A stretch of 64,000 nt of DNA from Muraenolepis orangiensis (GCA_027704905.1 CM051000.1:18619949-18683948), one strand, 5' to 3'. Positions 25,310 to 43,530 are shown, counted from the stretch's first letter. Made by a program: numbers and translations. Notes: generated by a model not told the origin, from the sequence alone.

Positions 25310-25520
25310 AACCCCTGGAGTCCCTAGAGCTCCTGGAGCCCCTAGGGCCCCTGGAGCCCCTGGAGCCCCTAGAGCCCCTGGAGCCTCTGGAACCCCTGGA
25401 GCCCCTAGGGCCCCTGGGGCCTCTGGAACCCCTAGAGCCCCTAGGGCCCCTGGAACCCCCCTGGGGCCCCTGGAGCCCCTAGGCTAGGGCGCCTGGAGCC
25501 CCTAGGGCCCCTGGAGCCTC
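25310..25520. repeat. 9-bp GC-rich repeat (CCTGGAGCC)
   Basis: More than twenty units of CCTGGAGCC and CCTAGGGCC. Confidence 0.9.
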
Positions 25521-26886
25521 CCCATTAAACCCATGAGGAGCTAGGGGCCTGTAGGTGAGTCTCTCCAGAATAGACGTCAGTCATCACTAACACTGACATT
25601 CAGACACAGCTGGAGCTGTCCTCTGGAAACCAAACCAACAGCTTCTATTGCAATGAATAAATGTACTACTTCATAATATATGAGATATCGGTGGTAAATA
25701 CTACCAATCCCCATCAATAATCATGTAATAGGATGTGTTGTAGTGGCCGTGGTCAGCACAAACCCACCCAGGCTGGGAACATGAAACCAACCCTGATATG
25801 TGGTGCCGTTATACGGTAAACTCCTAGTTCTACTGTGGGATGGAACACCTTCCTATAGTTGACATATTTAGTGTTTACATACCTGTATGATGTCATGTCG
25901 TGTACATTTTTACTGTACTAATCGTATATAAATTAATCTTCAACTGTTGATATAACTGCATCCCCCTGCTCACAACCTGTTGACCTTGTATTAATAACTT
26001 ACCTGTATATACGTATATATACCTATACTTCTGCACATATCTCATACCTACTCTATAAGTTGTTTTATACCTGTTTTTATACCTGTTTTTACATTTTATT
26101 TAACTACTGTAAATGATATATAACTATGCACTTTATTGCAACATCTGCACTCTGGTTAGATGCCAATTTTTTTTACTGTACTGTACTTGTATGTGCTGTG
26201 AAATGACAATCAATTCTAATCTAATCTAATCTAATCTAATATAATGCGGAGCTACCAGAGAGCAGAAACATGGCTGCAGCCACACCAAAGTTACAGATGA
26301 GTTGTAAAGCGAGAGCTCTACAGGCAGCACATCGGGAGGGCAAGCTGTGAGGCTCTTTGATGTCCACCCAGAGAACCAGAGAACCACCCAGAGACCACCC
26401 AGAGAACCACCCAGAGAACCACCCAGAGAACCAGACCCTGGAGACAGCAGAGGGAGGAAGTGCGTTTAGCTGACTAGGGAAGAAGAGCCGGGTAGCTGCT
26501 GCTAGCTTGGAGCTAGACGCTAAACGTTCACACTGGATCTCTGCTTTCAACTGGCTGTCATTAGTTTGTCTTTCTGTGGCATTGGGCCCATTTAGGTTAT
26601 ATTTGACCTATATATTAATACCTGTGGTATTCAAGTTTACTGGAATACCACAGAATACCCCATTATATCAAAGTATTATATTATTGTACCACTGTATAAC
26701 AACGTGGATCAAGCAATCTTCTGTAGTTTGACATCTGACTCTCTTACAGACGTGCTTGTTTCTTCAGTGCTCTATAGAGCAGCAAACTACTATCAGATGT
26801 GCTATATAGAGCAGCAAAACGACCATCAGACGTGCTATATAGAGCAGAAAACGACCATCGTCCCAATGGTTCGACATGTGTTGAAG
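25521..26886. other. no recognised gene; short repeats
   Basis: Contains a (TCTAA)n run at about 26215-26240, a short AGAACCACCCAG repeat at 26360-26430 and three units of a roughly 40-bp CTATATAGAGCAG repeat at 26765-26870. No exon or element was recognised. Confidence 0.5.
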
Positions 26887-27587
26887 GTAGGTGTTACACT
26901 ACTCTATAACCATCATCTCATTGGTGTGTTACACAGCTCTATAACCATCATCTTATTGGTGTGTTACACAGCTCTATAACCATCATCTCATTGGTGTGTT
27001 ACACAGCTCTATAACCATCATCTCATTGGTGTGTTACACAGCTCTATAACCATCATCTCATTGGTGTGTTACACAGCTCTATAACCATCATCTCATTGGT
27101 GTGTTACACAGCTCTATAACCATCATCTCATTGGTGTGTTACACAGCTCTATAACCATCATCTCATTGGTGTGTTACACAGCTCTATAACCATCATCTCA
27201 TTGGTGTGTTACACAGCTCTATAACCATCATCTTATTGGTGTGTTACACAGCTCTATAACCATCATCTCATTGGTGTGTTACACAGCTCTATAACCATCA
27301 TCTCATTGGTGTGTTACACAGCTCTATAACCATCATCTCATTGGTGTGTTACACAGCTCTATAACCATCATCTCATTGGTGTGTTACACAGCTCTATAAC
27401 CATCATCTCATTGGTGTGTTACACAGCTCTATAACCATCATCTCATTGGTGTGTTACACAGCTCTATAACCATCATCTCATTGGTGTGTTACACAGCTCT
27501 ATAACCATCATCTCATTGGTGTGTTACACAGCTCTATAACCATCATCTCATTGGTGTGTTACACAGCTCTATAACCATCATCTCATT
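26887..27587. repeat. 35-bp minisatellite
   Basis: About twenty almost identical units of GTGTTACACAGCTCTATAAC plus CATCATCTCATTGGT. Confidence 0.97.
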
Positions 27588-28305
27588 CCCCATCAGAAGA
27601 CCACAAGCAGAGCTTATCGCAGGCCAAACGATTACATTTGATTACAGAGTTTGATTCAATCGGTGCTTGGTATATTATCGTACAGTCTATGGTATATCTG
27701 TTATAGCAGTGATTCCTGATGTGAGGCTGATGATGTGTTTGTTTCATGGGTCTCTTTGCTCCTTAGGCCTGGAGTGTCTGTATTCACAAGGTGCCAAACC
27801 CAGCGAGGCAGTGCAGTGTGCGATAACAGTGAAGACGTAGTACACAGTGGTGGTGAATGTTGAGGAACTGGCTGTGTGTCTGAAACGCCTCAAATGCTGC
27901 TTACTCAGCCAGCGTTCGGAGGCAGAGACATCAAGTCATGTCTCAACAGGATACCTACAACACATGAGGAGGCTTCCCTTCTTTGGGCAGGATGCAGCCA
28001 CACCTTTTGGTACAAATATGTTATATAGACCTTTTCCACCCTGATGTTTTCTTTCTACTAAGAAATCGACAGCTTCGTCACAGAATATCCACTGAATATC
28101 CATTATATTTAGAGATGCATAATGCTTATTTATGAGATGAGGATGTGTTTGATATATTTATTTAATTATCTATACTCTTTTTAATTATGTTATTGGTCAA
28201 AAAGTGATGTGTACAAATATACTTAAATATGGGTGGGGCTCTAGTGGTGGGTGATGACTTCAGGGCGGGACTACAGAGAGGTCCCGCCTCTGTTATATCC
28301 CAAAG
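27588..28305. other. no recognised gene
   Basis: No domain, RNA gene or named element was recognised in this stretch. Confidence 0.4.
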
Positions 28306-28309
28306 AACT

Positions 28310-28445
28310 CCAGATATAAGATATAATCAGATATAAGATATAATCAGATATAAGATATAATCAGATATAAGATAGAAACAGATATAAGATATAATCAGAT
28401 GTAAGATATAATCAGATATAAGATATAATCAGATATAAGATATAC
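28310..28445. repeat. 17-bp AT-rich repeat (AGATATAAGATATAATC)
   Basis: Eight units with single-base variants. Confidence 0.9.
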
Positions 28446-28472
28446 ATGCTAATCCTCTTATGTTACGTTAAC

Positions 28473-29009
<537 letters not shown>

Positions 29010-29690
29010 TTTATAGCAGTGAGGAACAATAGAACCACTAGATTGACTCCATGAGGTCGTTAACCCCACTTCTCATTGGGTAAGAATCAAGCAGCAAGGT
29101 GGTTGTGCTTCCCCAGCACTCGCCCAGGTAGCCACGCCCCCTAATCACATTCCACAACCCAGCTCTTCTCGCTCCTAGTCCTGGATTTCCCCTGGCTTCC
29201 TAGATCCGCGATGTCACTGGACTCCGTTCCGTAATGCCACTCCGGGTTTTTCCTGTCGGCCGTGTCCCTGTTTGTGGCGCTCTGCTTTGGGCCCAGCGAC
29301 ACCAAGCTGACTGGTTCTCCTGAGCTCTTCGTTGGTTGATCACTTTGGGCACCGGCTACTCATATTTGTTTCTTATAGACATTATTTAAAGCGTTTGATA
29401 AATGATGACTGATTGAAACAATGATCATTGATCAATGATCAATGATCAATCTCTATTCATGGCCAATGAAAAAAATCCTAACTTTCAGCCCTTCTGTGTT
29501 GCCTTCAGCACAAAGCAGCCCCCCTGCAGGTGATGATGCATGAATCCTAAACAACATCAATAACTCCTCATGTTTCTCCTGCAGGAGAGGAGCAGCTGGT
29601 CCTTCACCTCCTCCTGGTACCTATTACTCCAGCATCGCTCAGCTTCAACTGAGGGGAGGCTCATCAAAGACCCTCTTTCAAAAAGGCCTC
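29010..29690. other. no recognised gene
   Basis: Unique-looking sequence with no supported exon. A G/A-rich block follows at 29700-29760, and a G-rich GGGTTAGGGGGAGGGTGG block at 29895-29970 borders the sialyltransferase exon's donor. Confidence 0.4.
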
Positions 29691-29978
29691 CAGGGTGTCT
29701 TTGGAGGGGGAGGAGGAGGAGAGGAGGAGGGAGGGGGGAGGAGGAGGGGAGGAGGAGGGGTGTAAAGTGAAGTCACTCTGAAGGCCCTTGATGGAAGGGA
29801 GGTTCTGAGCAGGGAGGCAGACAGAGTGCACCACACCATGTGGCCATGGACGGTGATAAAAGGTCAACCGTTTCAATATTCCAGCAGCAATGAAGGGGGG
29901 GGTGGTGGGGTTAGGGGGAGGGTGGGGTTAGAGGGAGGGTGGGGTTAGGGGGAGGGGGTGGGGGTGGGGGAGCCTCAC

Positions 29979-30394
29979 CTGTCCTTGCCCGTCTCCTTCT
30001 TGAACAGGGTGTCGCAGTGCTCCATGCGCTCCTGGGTGGTGGCGTAGATGCGGGCGTGGGGGAAGCGCTCGGCCGCCCGCAGCAGCATGTTGTAGACGGC
30101 GCCCTTCCCGTCGCGCCGCATGTTGCGCAGCGGCCCCCACACCACGTACACCGTGCTGTTGGCCGCCGCCGCCGCCAGGAAGCGCTGGGGCTTCTGCAGC
30201 AGCAGGGGCACGCTGGTGTGGGACACCACCCTCAGCGTGGTCCTCTGGCCCACGTCCCGCTGGAAGCCCCGCCACGGAGCGTTGTTCATGCGCCACACAC
30301 AGGAGGAGCGGTCGATGGCGGGCCCCGCCCCCTGGCCCAGCATCTGGCCAGAGCTAGACACGATGCTGCACAGATCACACTGCAGCTGCAGAGG
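29979..30394 (-). CDS. st6galnac3: sialyltransferase ST6GalNAc III, one exon
   Basis: A single 416-bp exon encoding the front of the GT29 catalytic domain. It holds the L-sialylmotif (CDLCSIVSSSGQMLGQ to SCVWRMNNAP), then VVSHTSVPLLLQ, VYVVWGPLRNMRRDGKG and KKETGKDR at the donor (GACAG|GTGAGG). The wording RMNNAP, SHTSVPLLL and the RNMR block fit ST6GALNAC3 better than the 5 or 6 paralogues. The enzyme transfers sialic acid in alpha-2,6 linkage to GalNAc of sialylated O-glycans and gangliosides in the Golgi. The acceptor is probably CTCCTGCAG|CCTCTGCAG at 30395, directly beside a CTC/CTT repeat. The exon is very GC-rich. Exons for the membrane anchor, S-motif and C-terminus were not found; two gaps could hide some of them. 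Confidence 0.88.
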
Positions 30395-30512
30395 CTGCAG
30401 GAGGAGGAGGAGGAGGAGGAGGAGGAGGAGGAGGAGGAGGAGGAGGAGGAGGAGGAGGAGGAGGAGAAGGAGAAGGAGAAGAAGAAGAAGAAGAAGAAGA
30501 AGAAGAAGAAGA
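30395..30512. repeat. (GGA)n(GAA)n repeat forming the st6galnac3 acceptor tract
   Basis: About 115 bp of GAGGAG then GAAGAA. On the gene's strand it is uninterrupted CTT/CTC leading straight to the TGCAG acceptor, so it serves as an overgrown polypyrimidine tract. A (GT)n run follows at about 30530-30602. Confidence 0.93.
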
Positions 30513-30550
30513 ATTGACTCAAAACTGTTGAGTGTGTGTGTGTGTGTAGA

Positions 30551-30604
<54 letters not shown>

Positions 30605-30609
<5 letters not shown>

Positions 30610-31130
30610 ATGCCCTTTTGATATTTTCATTTGTTTCCCGTTAGATTAATATCATGGTTTAGAAGCAGCAGTGATTAATGGCACGTGGAGTCACCAAGCC
30701 GGTCACAGCCGGTTTATGAAGGATCAGTCAACCTTTCACCAGTCCAGTTCCAGTGTTCCTTCTATCATCCATAACATTAGTGGCCACTCCACCAACTTAT
30801 TACGTTTTATGTAAATGTAATCGTAAATTGTCAACGTACACGTTTCCGTCTCGTCCATCTGCATAATTGACGAATGTGCGATAATGATGTATACACTATT
30901 TAATGTGTTAATGAGATGCAGGGAGCTTCACCCACCAACCAGCTACCTGGTACCTGGACTACAAACCATGAGGAACGACGTCCGCCATTTTGACATCCCT
31001 TTAGGTAATTTTGACATTCCATCATGGGATTATGAGTCCAGTGTTCAACAACCATCCCGCGGGCCTTTCTATGCTAAGCTCCACGAAGGGGATGGAGGCT
31101 GTCCTGCGGTCTGTTAGAGGATGATAGAGG
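30605..31130. other. no recognised gene
   Basis: On the minus strand this would be intron upstream of the st6galnac3 exon. No exon was recognised. Confidence 0.4.
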
Positions 31131-31131
31131 A

Positions 31132-32036
31132 AGAGCCAGACCTAACAGAGTGGTAACAGAGTGGATGATAGAGCCAGACCTAACAGAGTGGTTACAGAGT
31201 GGATGATAGAGCCAGACCTAACAGAGTGGTTACAGAGTGGATGATAGAGCCAGACCTAACAGAGTGGTTACAGAGTGGATGATAGAGCCAGACCTAACAG
31301 AGTGGTTACAGAGTGGATGATAGAGCCAGACCTAACAGAGTGGTTACAGAGTGGATGATAGAAAATAGAGCCAGACCTAACAGAGTGGTTACAGAGTGGA
31401 TGATAGAGCCAGACCTAACAGAGTGGTTACAGAGTGGATGATAGAGCCAGACCTAACAGAGTGGTTACAGAGTGGATGATAGAGCCAGACCTAACAGAGT
31501 GGTTACAGAGTGGATGATAGAGCCAGACCTAACAGAGTGGTTACAGAGTGGATGATAGAGCCAGACCTAACAGAGTGGTTACAGAGTGGATGATAGAGCC
31601 AGACCTAACAGAGTGGTTACAGAGTGGATGATAGAGCCAGACCTAACAGAGTGGTTACAGAGTGGATGATAGAAAATAGAGCCAGACCTAACAGAGTGGT
31701 TACAGAGTGGATGATAGAGCCAGACCTAACAGAGTGGTTACAGAGTGGATGATAGAGCCAGACCTAACAGAGTGGTTACAGAGTGGATGATAGAAAATAG
31801 AGCCAGACCTAACAGAGTGGTTACAGAGTGGATGATAGAGCCAGACCTAACAGAGTGGTTACAGAGTGGATGATAGAAAATAGAGCCAGACCTAACAGAG
31901 TGGTTACAGAGTGGATGATAGAGCCAGACCTAACAGAGTGGTTACAGAGTGGATGATAGAGAATAGAGCCAGACCTAACAGAGTGGTTACAGAGTGGATG
32001 ATAGAGCCAGACCTAACAGAGTGGTAACAGAGTGGA
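31132..32036. repeat. 38-bp minisatellite
   Basis: About 23 units of GATAGAGCCAGACCTAACAG plus AGTGGTTACAGAGTGGAT. Some units carry a GAAAATA or GAATA insertion, at roughly regular spacing in the second half. Confidence 0.97.
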
Positions 32037-32319
32037 GGCTGTGTGTATAGAGGCTGTGTGTGTAGAGCCGGACCTGAAGTGAATTTATGCATCATAAAGG
32101 TGAAGAGGATCAGGACTAAGCCTCACGCCATCAGCTTAATGGAGAATGGAACAAACGTAATGACATGGATGCTGCATCACGGAGCTCAGAGGAGGACATG
32201 GACTGCCACGATGCGAGGGGTATGTGGCAGGGGCTGCAGACGATAACGAACTTCAGAGGGAGAACCAGTTGTGTAGAGAACTCCTCTACCTCCCTCCCAG
32301 GAGAGCTAAATACTTTTTT

Positions 32320-33319
32320 NNNNNNNNNNNNNNNNNNNNNNNNNNNNNNNNNNNNNNNNNNNNNNNNNNNNNNNNNNNNNNNNNNNNNNNNNNNNNNNNN
32401 NNNNNNNNNNNNNNNNNNNNNNNNNNNNNNNNNNNNNNNNNNNNNNNNNNNNNNNNNNNNNNNNNNNNNNNNNNNNNNNNNNNNNNNNNNNNNNNNNNNN
32501 NNNNNNNNNNNNNNNNNNNNNNNNNNNNNNNNNNNNNNNNNNNNNNNNNNNNNNNNNNNNNNNNNNNNNNNNNNNNNNNNNNNNNNNNNNNNNNNNNNNN
32601 NNNNNNNNNNNNNNNNNNNNNNNNNNNNNNNNNNNNNNNNNNNNNNNNNNNNNNNNNNNNNNNNNNNNNNNNNNNNNNNNNNNNNNNNNNNNNNNNNNNN
32701 NNNNNNNNNNNNNNNNNNNNNNNNNNNNNNNNNNNNNNNNNNNNNNNNNNNNNNNNNNNNNNNNNNNNNNNNNNNNNNNNNNNNNNNNNNNNNNNNNNNN
32801 NNNNNNNNNNNNNNNNNNNNNNNNNNNNNNNNNNNNNNNNNNNNNNNNNNNNNNNNNNNNNNNNNNNNNNNNNNNNNNNNNNNNNNNNNNNNNNNNNNNN
32901 NNNNNNNNNNNNNNNNNNNNNNNNNNNNNNNNNNNNNNNNNNNNNNNNNNNNNNNNNNNNNNNNNNNNNNNNNNNNNNNNNNNNNNNNNNNNNNNNNNNN
33001 NNNNNNNNNNNNNNNNNNNNNNNNNNNNNNNNNNNNNNNNNNNNNNNNNNNNNNNNNNNNNNNNNNNNNNNNNNNNNNNNNNNNNNNNNNNNNNNNNNNN
33101 NNNNNNNNNNNNNNNNNNNNNNNNNNNNNNNNNNNNNNNNNNNNNNNNNNNNNNNNNNNNNNNNNNNNNNNNNNNNNNNNNNNNNNNNNNNNNNNNNNNN
33201 NNNNNNNNNNNNNNNNNNNNNNNNNNNNNNNNNNNNNNNNNNNNNNNNNNNNNNNNNNNNNNNNNNNNNNNNNNNNNNNNNNNNNNNNNNNNNNNNNNNN
33301 NNNNNNNNNNNNNNNNNNN
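32320..33319. other. assembly gap, 1000 N
   Basis: Exactly 1000 N. It ends one base before the left terminal repeat of a hAT element. Confidence 1.
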
Positions 33320-33320
33320 A

Positions 33321-35710
33321 CAGTGGCGGCGCCAGAGATTTTCTCTAGGGGGTGCTGTGGGGTAGCTTGACGTTTCATAGAGGGTGCTGAAACATTTAGG
33401 GTTTCCCATTAATGCACCGGCACTACAGTGGAATTTTCTACGGCAACACTCCCCACACGCAGTACACCCGCGACTGTTACAATGAAGGCTCGATAATCAG
33501 CTCACAGCATATAGGTGTAAGCAGGGGTAAAGTGCTATTTTGGGGAGTGGACGGTCCGTGGCCATGCTCCCCCGTGAAGATTTTTTTTTTAAATATTGAA
33601 GTTAAAAGCATCAATTGGTGCACTTTGAGAGCAACATTAAGCGGTCTCTGCGTTGTGTTTTGCGTTGTTCATGGATGGATGAGACCCGAGCCAGCATACA
33701 GTTTAGACGATTTCCTTTTAATCACTGACAAGCTGACAACAGATATAACAAATCAGTATAACATTTTGTATCCCTCACAGTGACTCCTCTCACGTGGAAA
33801 CATTTACAAAAACAAAAAGGGAAGAGGAAACGTGAGGGACACACTATAAAGGGGGGGTGTACCCACAAAAAGAATCTTCTGAGTACAGTGACTACATTTC
33901 AGAAGTTCCGCCCACTGATCTCCGACCTTGTCAGGTATTGAACATAAATAAACGAAGAACACAGAATTAGTGTAATTATACTCATTTAAATGATGTACAA
34001 AGAAACACCACTGCATATTTACAACTGTTACAGCGGGTAAGGTCCACAAGCCTAACACACCTCTGGCTCTGAACATAAAATTAAACACAAGTAGGCCACA
34101 TAGAAATAACTATAAACAGTCAGAATGTTTGCCTCAACCATCAATGCATTACATTTATAATAGGCAACAGAGGGGGTGCATCATCATGCACTTACCATTA
34201 GACGTCTTCATAACAAAACAATGCGTCTGTTGTTGTGGTTGAGGGCAAACGCATCAATGATTGTGTCGCTGTCCAGGGCCCTTGTTCTCACGGTGTTTAT
34301 AGCCAACAGTGCCAGGTTACTGGTTCGAGAGTCCCCACTGGTGTTCCTCAGGTAGTTTTTCAAACGACGCAGACAAGAAAAACTGCGCTCACAGCTCACT
34401 GAGGTCACGGGAAGTGTCAGAGATATGCATATCAGTTTGTACAAGTCTATAAATGCATCTCTGTGTGGCCTCATGAGGGATAGAAACTCCTTGGTGCTGG
34501 TGATAGTATGTCCCTGTTCTTTTTTTCTTTGCAACAGCCGGCGAACTTGGTAAAGCTCTGCAGACAGGTTTTCCTCACTGATTCGATAGTGGCGGGCCAT
34601 GGGCAGTATCATTTTTTTTTGTCCAGAAATGATGTGTGTTTGGGGCTCAGGGCGGACACACCTCTCAGTACTTCATTGGTTTCTGTTGAAAAGCGACGTT
34701 TCATCTCCATTAACAACCTGTCTATAACAGGATAGAACGAGTGTGTTCTAAAGTCATCTGTGTCCAAGCGTGCTCTTTCTAACGGGGCTTCCACTACAAA
34801 CCCCTCCAGATGTCGAGATGTTTGAGCCCGCCTTCTCTCACGTTGCGTCTGTGGTGCAATTCCTGCGTTCACGCACAGACTTTCTGCATCATTTCGGATT
34901 TCCCTCCACTTGTCCTCTGTCCGCTTTTCAGATATGGCAATGGTAACAGACTGGGCCAGATAAAAATTTAAAAACACATATATTTATTGGGGGTGCTTAG
35001 GGGGTGCTTTGGTAATCCTGGGGGGCAGGGTGCGAACTGGAGGGGAGCAGGGGGATCTATAGCTCCCCTAGTGTTGACATGAGCTCCCCTGGGAACATGG
35101 TTTGTGAAATTTGGGGGGAGCTCTCTAAAATACTGATATGATGACCAAATAAATTCCATTTTGGGCATTTTTTTTTCAAAGGTGTAAAATAAGTGAAATA
35201 AAATTATATTTAGAGTTTATGATTCATGAAAAAAGTGTCGCCTGCTTGCACGCTGCCCGCAGCTCCACCCACTGGCTGCTCTTATCGCGTGTGTTCGGCT
35301 CTGTGTAGGCTACAGCCATAATAGGCTACAGCCCATGTGAAACTATGTAGCCTGTTTATGAGTCATTTTAAGTTGATTTAATTAAACAGTCAAACGTTAC
35401 ATTGGTGGTCCGTGGATTATTTATTATCAAGTTGATTGAAGTTTGCGTAGCCCACACATGCTCGATCTGTTGACATGACCATGATCCATCGGGACGTTTC
35501 ATGTAAATGTAGACCTGTGGCACCACCCCGTGTGCAACAGATGTTCTCTTTATAATAGGCCTATGTCTGTGCTGTTGCTGTTAATGCACGGATCAGCATT
35601 TACCCCCCCCCGCAAAAAAAAAATCCGGCTCCCCCGGAGACCGTGGTATAGTTCGCACACTGCTGGGGGGTGCTTCAGCACCCCCTAGCTCCCCCCTGGC
35701 GCCGCCACTG
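33321..35710 (-). mobile_element. hAT DNA transposon with transposase remains
   Basis: The ends are perfect inverted repeats: CAGTGGCGGCGCCAG at 33321 and CTGGCGCCGCCACTG ending at 35710. The next bases also match as GGGGGTGCT direct and inverted blocks. Minus-strand frames 34609-34977 and 34208-34612 encode the C-terminal part of a hAT transposase of the TTF-finger/ZMYM1-like group, including the hATC dimerisation motif (LPVTSVSCERSFSCLRRLKN, ending LALLAINT). The N-terminal domain and DDE core were not found intact, so the copy is not autonomous. The left flank is in the gap; the one visible base does not support an 8-bp duplication. Confidence 0.85.
34208..34977 (-). pseudogene. hAT transposase C-terminal fragments
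   Basis: Two overlapping frames, 34609-34977 (about 120 residues) and 34208-34612 (about 134 residues), joined by a frame change near 34610. The second holds the hATC block with SCERSFS and NLALLAINT and ends with a stop at 34208. Upstream catalytic residues are missing. Confidence 0.8.
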
Positions 35711-35720
35711 GTTTCATCCA

Positions 35721-35830
35721 TCATGCATTCCTGGGGTTCTCGTTCTCCACAGTCAGTTTAACAAACTCGCCATGCTGCGCTGGGTGATGGGTTTTCAGGT
35801 GTCTTATTAAATTTGTCTTGTTGGTAAAGA
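35721..35830 (-). pseudogene. BED zinc-finger fragment of a second hAT element
   Basis: The minus strand reads FTNKTNLIRHLKTHHPAQHG and then EF, the C-terminal half of a BED-type zinc finger (NL..HL....HP..H.EF) as in ZBED-like transposases. It ends in a stop at about 35721. The cysteine half is absent. It lies between the hAT element and the fbxo24 start codon. Confidence 0.55.
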
Positions 35831-36013
35831 AATTAGCTCACGTGTTTCTCACGTGCATCGGCTATGAAATCGGCAACATTAAAGAAAGATCGGCATTCTC
35901 CGATTGCGCTGGACGAAGGCTGGACCAAATGTGTAGAAATCATTGACACACAAAGGAACAAACAAACTGGAACCAGTAAGTGAGTTTAGCTAGTGAGTTA
36001 TCAAAGTCTACCG

Positions 36014-40661
<4,648 letters not shown>

Positions 40662-41166
40662 GTATGGGTAGGCCGTATGCTTGCTCTCTGGGGTAATAGG
40701 GTAAAAAATTAACACAAAATACCCTTTTAAAATCTTTTTTTTTTGTGTTCATTCCTTGTCTTGTACCATTAATCTGTGAATTAACAACTGCAAATGAAGT
40801 TTCAATTCCACTCATTTTAACATTGGTGTGCATATTATATTATATATACATATATTGAATTGAATATAGTCTCAAATTTGAAGTAGATAGTCAATGCAGG
40901 GATGTGATAAAAATAAACCTATATAACCCATTGTGGCACCTTTTTGGAGGGAGGCATGAGCTCCAATGTGGTCACTAAGAATATTTTAAAGTTTTTTTTA
41001 AACAACATTGAGCAGCCATTCTGCAATCTAACCAGAGACTGTACACGACCCGTTTGCTGTTTGATAATCGCCAAGCTTTGTGTACGCCAAGTGCAATCCT
41101 CCCAGAGCACACACACATCAGTGGAGTTCCCATTCACCTCTTCAGCAGTGTATGAAGGGAGGATAT

Positions 41167-41257
<91 letters not shown>

Positions 41258-41882
41258 GGAGTCTCCATTCACCTCCTCAGCAGTGTTTGGAGGGACGATA
41301 TATGAATCACCTTAATCTAAGAAAATAATTGTTATCTGTAGCATTAGGTGCATATGTAGTGGTCAATAGAGCCACTAAATGTGCTGGGTTCCCCAATGTT
41401 CGCAGCCTAAAATAGCATGGAGGAAGGTCTGATAAATAACAACATAACATACAGTATGTAAGATATGAGCCTCTTGATCAAAGCTATGTTTTATTACTTT
41501 AATGGAAGTCAATAGATACAATAAAATAAATGATATATAGAGTATTGTCCATCCTCTCCAGCAAGGTGTTTGTCCACTAGATGGCTGTGAGACAGGCTGT
41601 GAGCCGTTCAAACTAACTGAACCTAGTGTCCTACACACCATTGGGCCAGCTGCTGCGCTGAGCTGGTTTTGAGCGATTTTTGCAATTTATAATATAAGGA
41701 ATATATTCCTTATATAATAAGGAAACAAATTGAAATTAATCGGCAGCTGCCATTTCCCCAATAACTGTAAGAAAACGATTCGATTTTTGTTCGATAAATA
41801 TATATATATCCCCAAATTTACCATGACCAGCCAATCACGCTGAAGAAAAAGGCTTGCTCTTTGTTGATGCTGCACCCACTTC
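40662..41882. other. no recognised exon
   Basis: Expected to hold the remaining fbxo24 exons, but none was recognised. An (AC)n microsatellite of about 84 bp lies at 41171-41254, flanked by two copies of GTGGAGT(T/C)(C/T)CCATTCACCTC; the unit was evidently duplicated around it. Confidence 0.5.
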
Positions 41883-42660
41883 TGTAGGACCCTAGCCTAC
41901 TGTAGGACCCTAAGTCCTATTGTAGGACCTCTACTGTAGGACCCTAGTTATATTGTAGGACCATAGCCTACTGTGGGACCATAGGCCTACTGTAGGAGCA
42001 TAGCTTACTGAAGAACCTAGCCTACTGTAGAACCTCTACTATATGACCCTAGTCTTACTTTAGGACCATAGCCTACAGTAAAACCTCTACTATAGGACCC
42101 TAGTCTGACTTAAGGACCCTAGCTAACTGTAGGATCGCTCCTGTAGGATCATAGCCTACTGTAGGACCCTAAGTCCTATTGTAGGACCTCTACTGTAGGA
42201 CCCTGCTTATATTGTAGGACCATAGCCTACTGTGGGACCACTAATATATAGGACCCTAGTCTGACTTAAGGACCCTAGCTAACTGTAGGATCATAGCCTA
42301 CTGAAGGACCTCTCCTAAAGAATCATAGCCTACTGTTGGACCTCTACTTTCGGACCCTAGTCTTCTGTAGAACCGCTACTATAGGACCCTTGTTTACTGT
42401 AGGATATCTGCTGTAGGACCTTAGCCTACTGTAGGACCTCTCCTGTTGGACCAGTCCTATTGTACAACCATAGCAACATATCCTACTGTATAACCCTAGT
42501 CTTACTGTAGGCCCAATACCTACTGTAGGACCCTAGTCCTACTGTAGGACTTCTACTGTATGACCTCTGTCCTACTGTAGAACCTCTACTGTATGACCCA
42601 TGTCCTACTGTGAACCCAAGTCCTACTGTAGGACCCTAACCCTACAGTAGGGACATATCC
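41883..42660. repeat. degenerate CTACTGTAGGACC repeat
   Basis: About fifty diverged units of 14-18 bp (TACTGTAGGACCCTAGTC and variants). Confidence 0.85.
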
Positions 42661-42769
42661 TACGGTGTGAACACAGCCTACTGCAGTTTGCGTTGTACTT
42701 GCTTCCTCTCGGGTAGACAATGAGTCATTTCTAAAGGTATCTCCTTCCATTGTGATGCAGACGATATTC

Positions 42770-43530
42770 AATTATACATTTATTTTAAGCCTCAAATGTT
42801 TCTTTATATATTTGGGTATACAACATTTATTCAGGTACATCATATTTTTTCAGGTGTGTATAGTATACATCACATATTTATTCTGGTATATAATATATTT
42901 ATTCTGATGCATAGTATATTTATTCATGTGTATAATATACATCCTGTATGAATTCAGATATATAATATATATTTATTCAGGGATATAATACACATCATAC
43001 ATGTCATCAGATATATAATATATGTATTCCCAGGTATATAATGTACATCATATATTTATTCAGGTAATAAATATATTGTCAGAACTGTACATAATATACT
43101 CGGAGGTAGGTATATATATATATATATATATATTTATATTATATATATATATATTATATACTGTATATATATTATATATATTTATATATATATATTATAT
43201 ATATTATTATTATTATATATTATTTATATATTTATATATTATATATATTTTTTTATATTATATATTTATATTTATATATATACATAATATATATATATTA
43301 TAAATTATAAAATAAATTATAAATATATATCAATTATATATATTATAATAATGATATGAATAATTAATATAAAATAAAAATAAATAATTATATATATATA
43401 TATATATAATATATATATTATAATAATAATATTAAAATAAAATAAATTATAATATATATATTATATATATCTAATTATATATAAATATAGTTTATTTTAT
43501 TTTATATTAATTATTAATATTATAATAATA
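42770..43530. repeat. AT-rich region with (TA)n
   Basis: Units of ATATTTATTCAGGTATATAAT at 42775-43070, then nearly pure A/T to 43530. Confidence 0.85.

Noticed and set aside
25260..25487. Collagen-like frame with Gly, Ala and Pro
   Set aside because: Glycine is not at every third residue; the frame is a by-product of a 9-bp GC-rich repeat.
29928..30520. Ala/Arg-rich frames overlapping the sialyltransferase exon
   Set aside because: Shadows of the GC-rich st6galnac3 exon in other frames; only one frame carries the sialylmotif.
33320..35718. 8-bp target duplication for the second hAT element
   Set aside because: The only visible base left of the element (A at 33320) does not match the last base of the right-hand octamer; the rest is in the gap.
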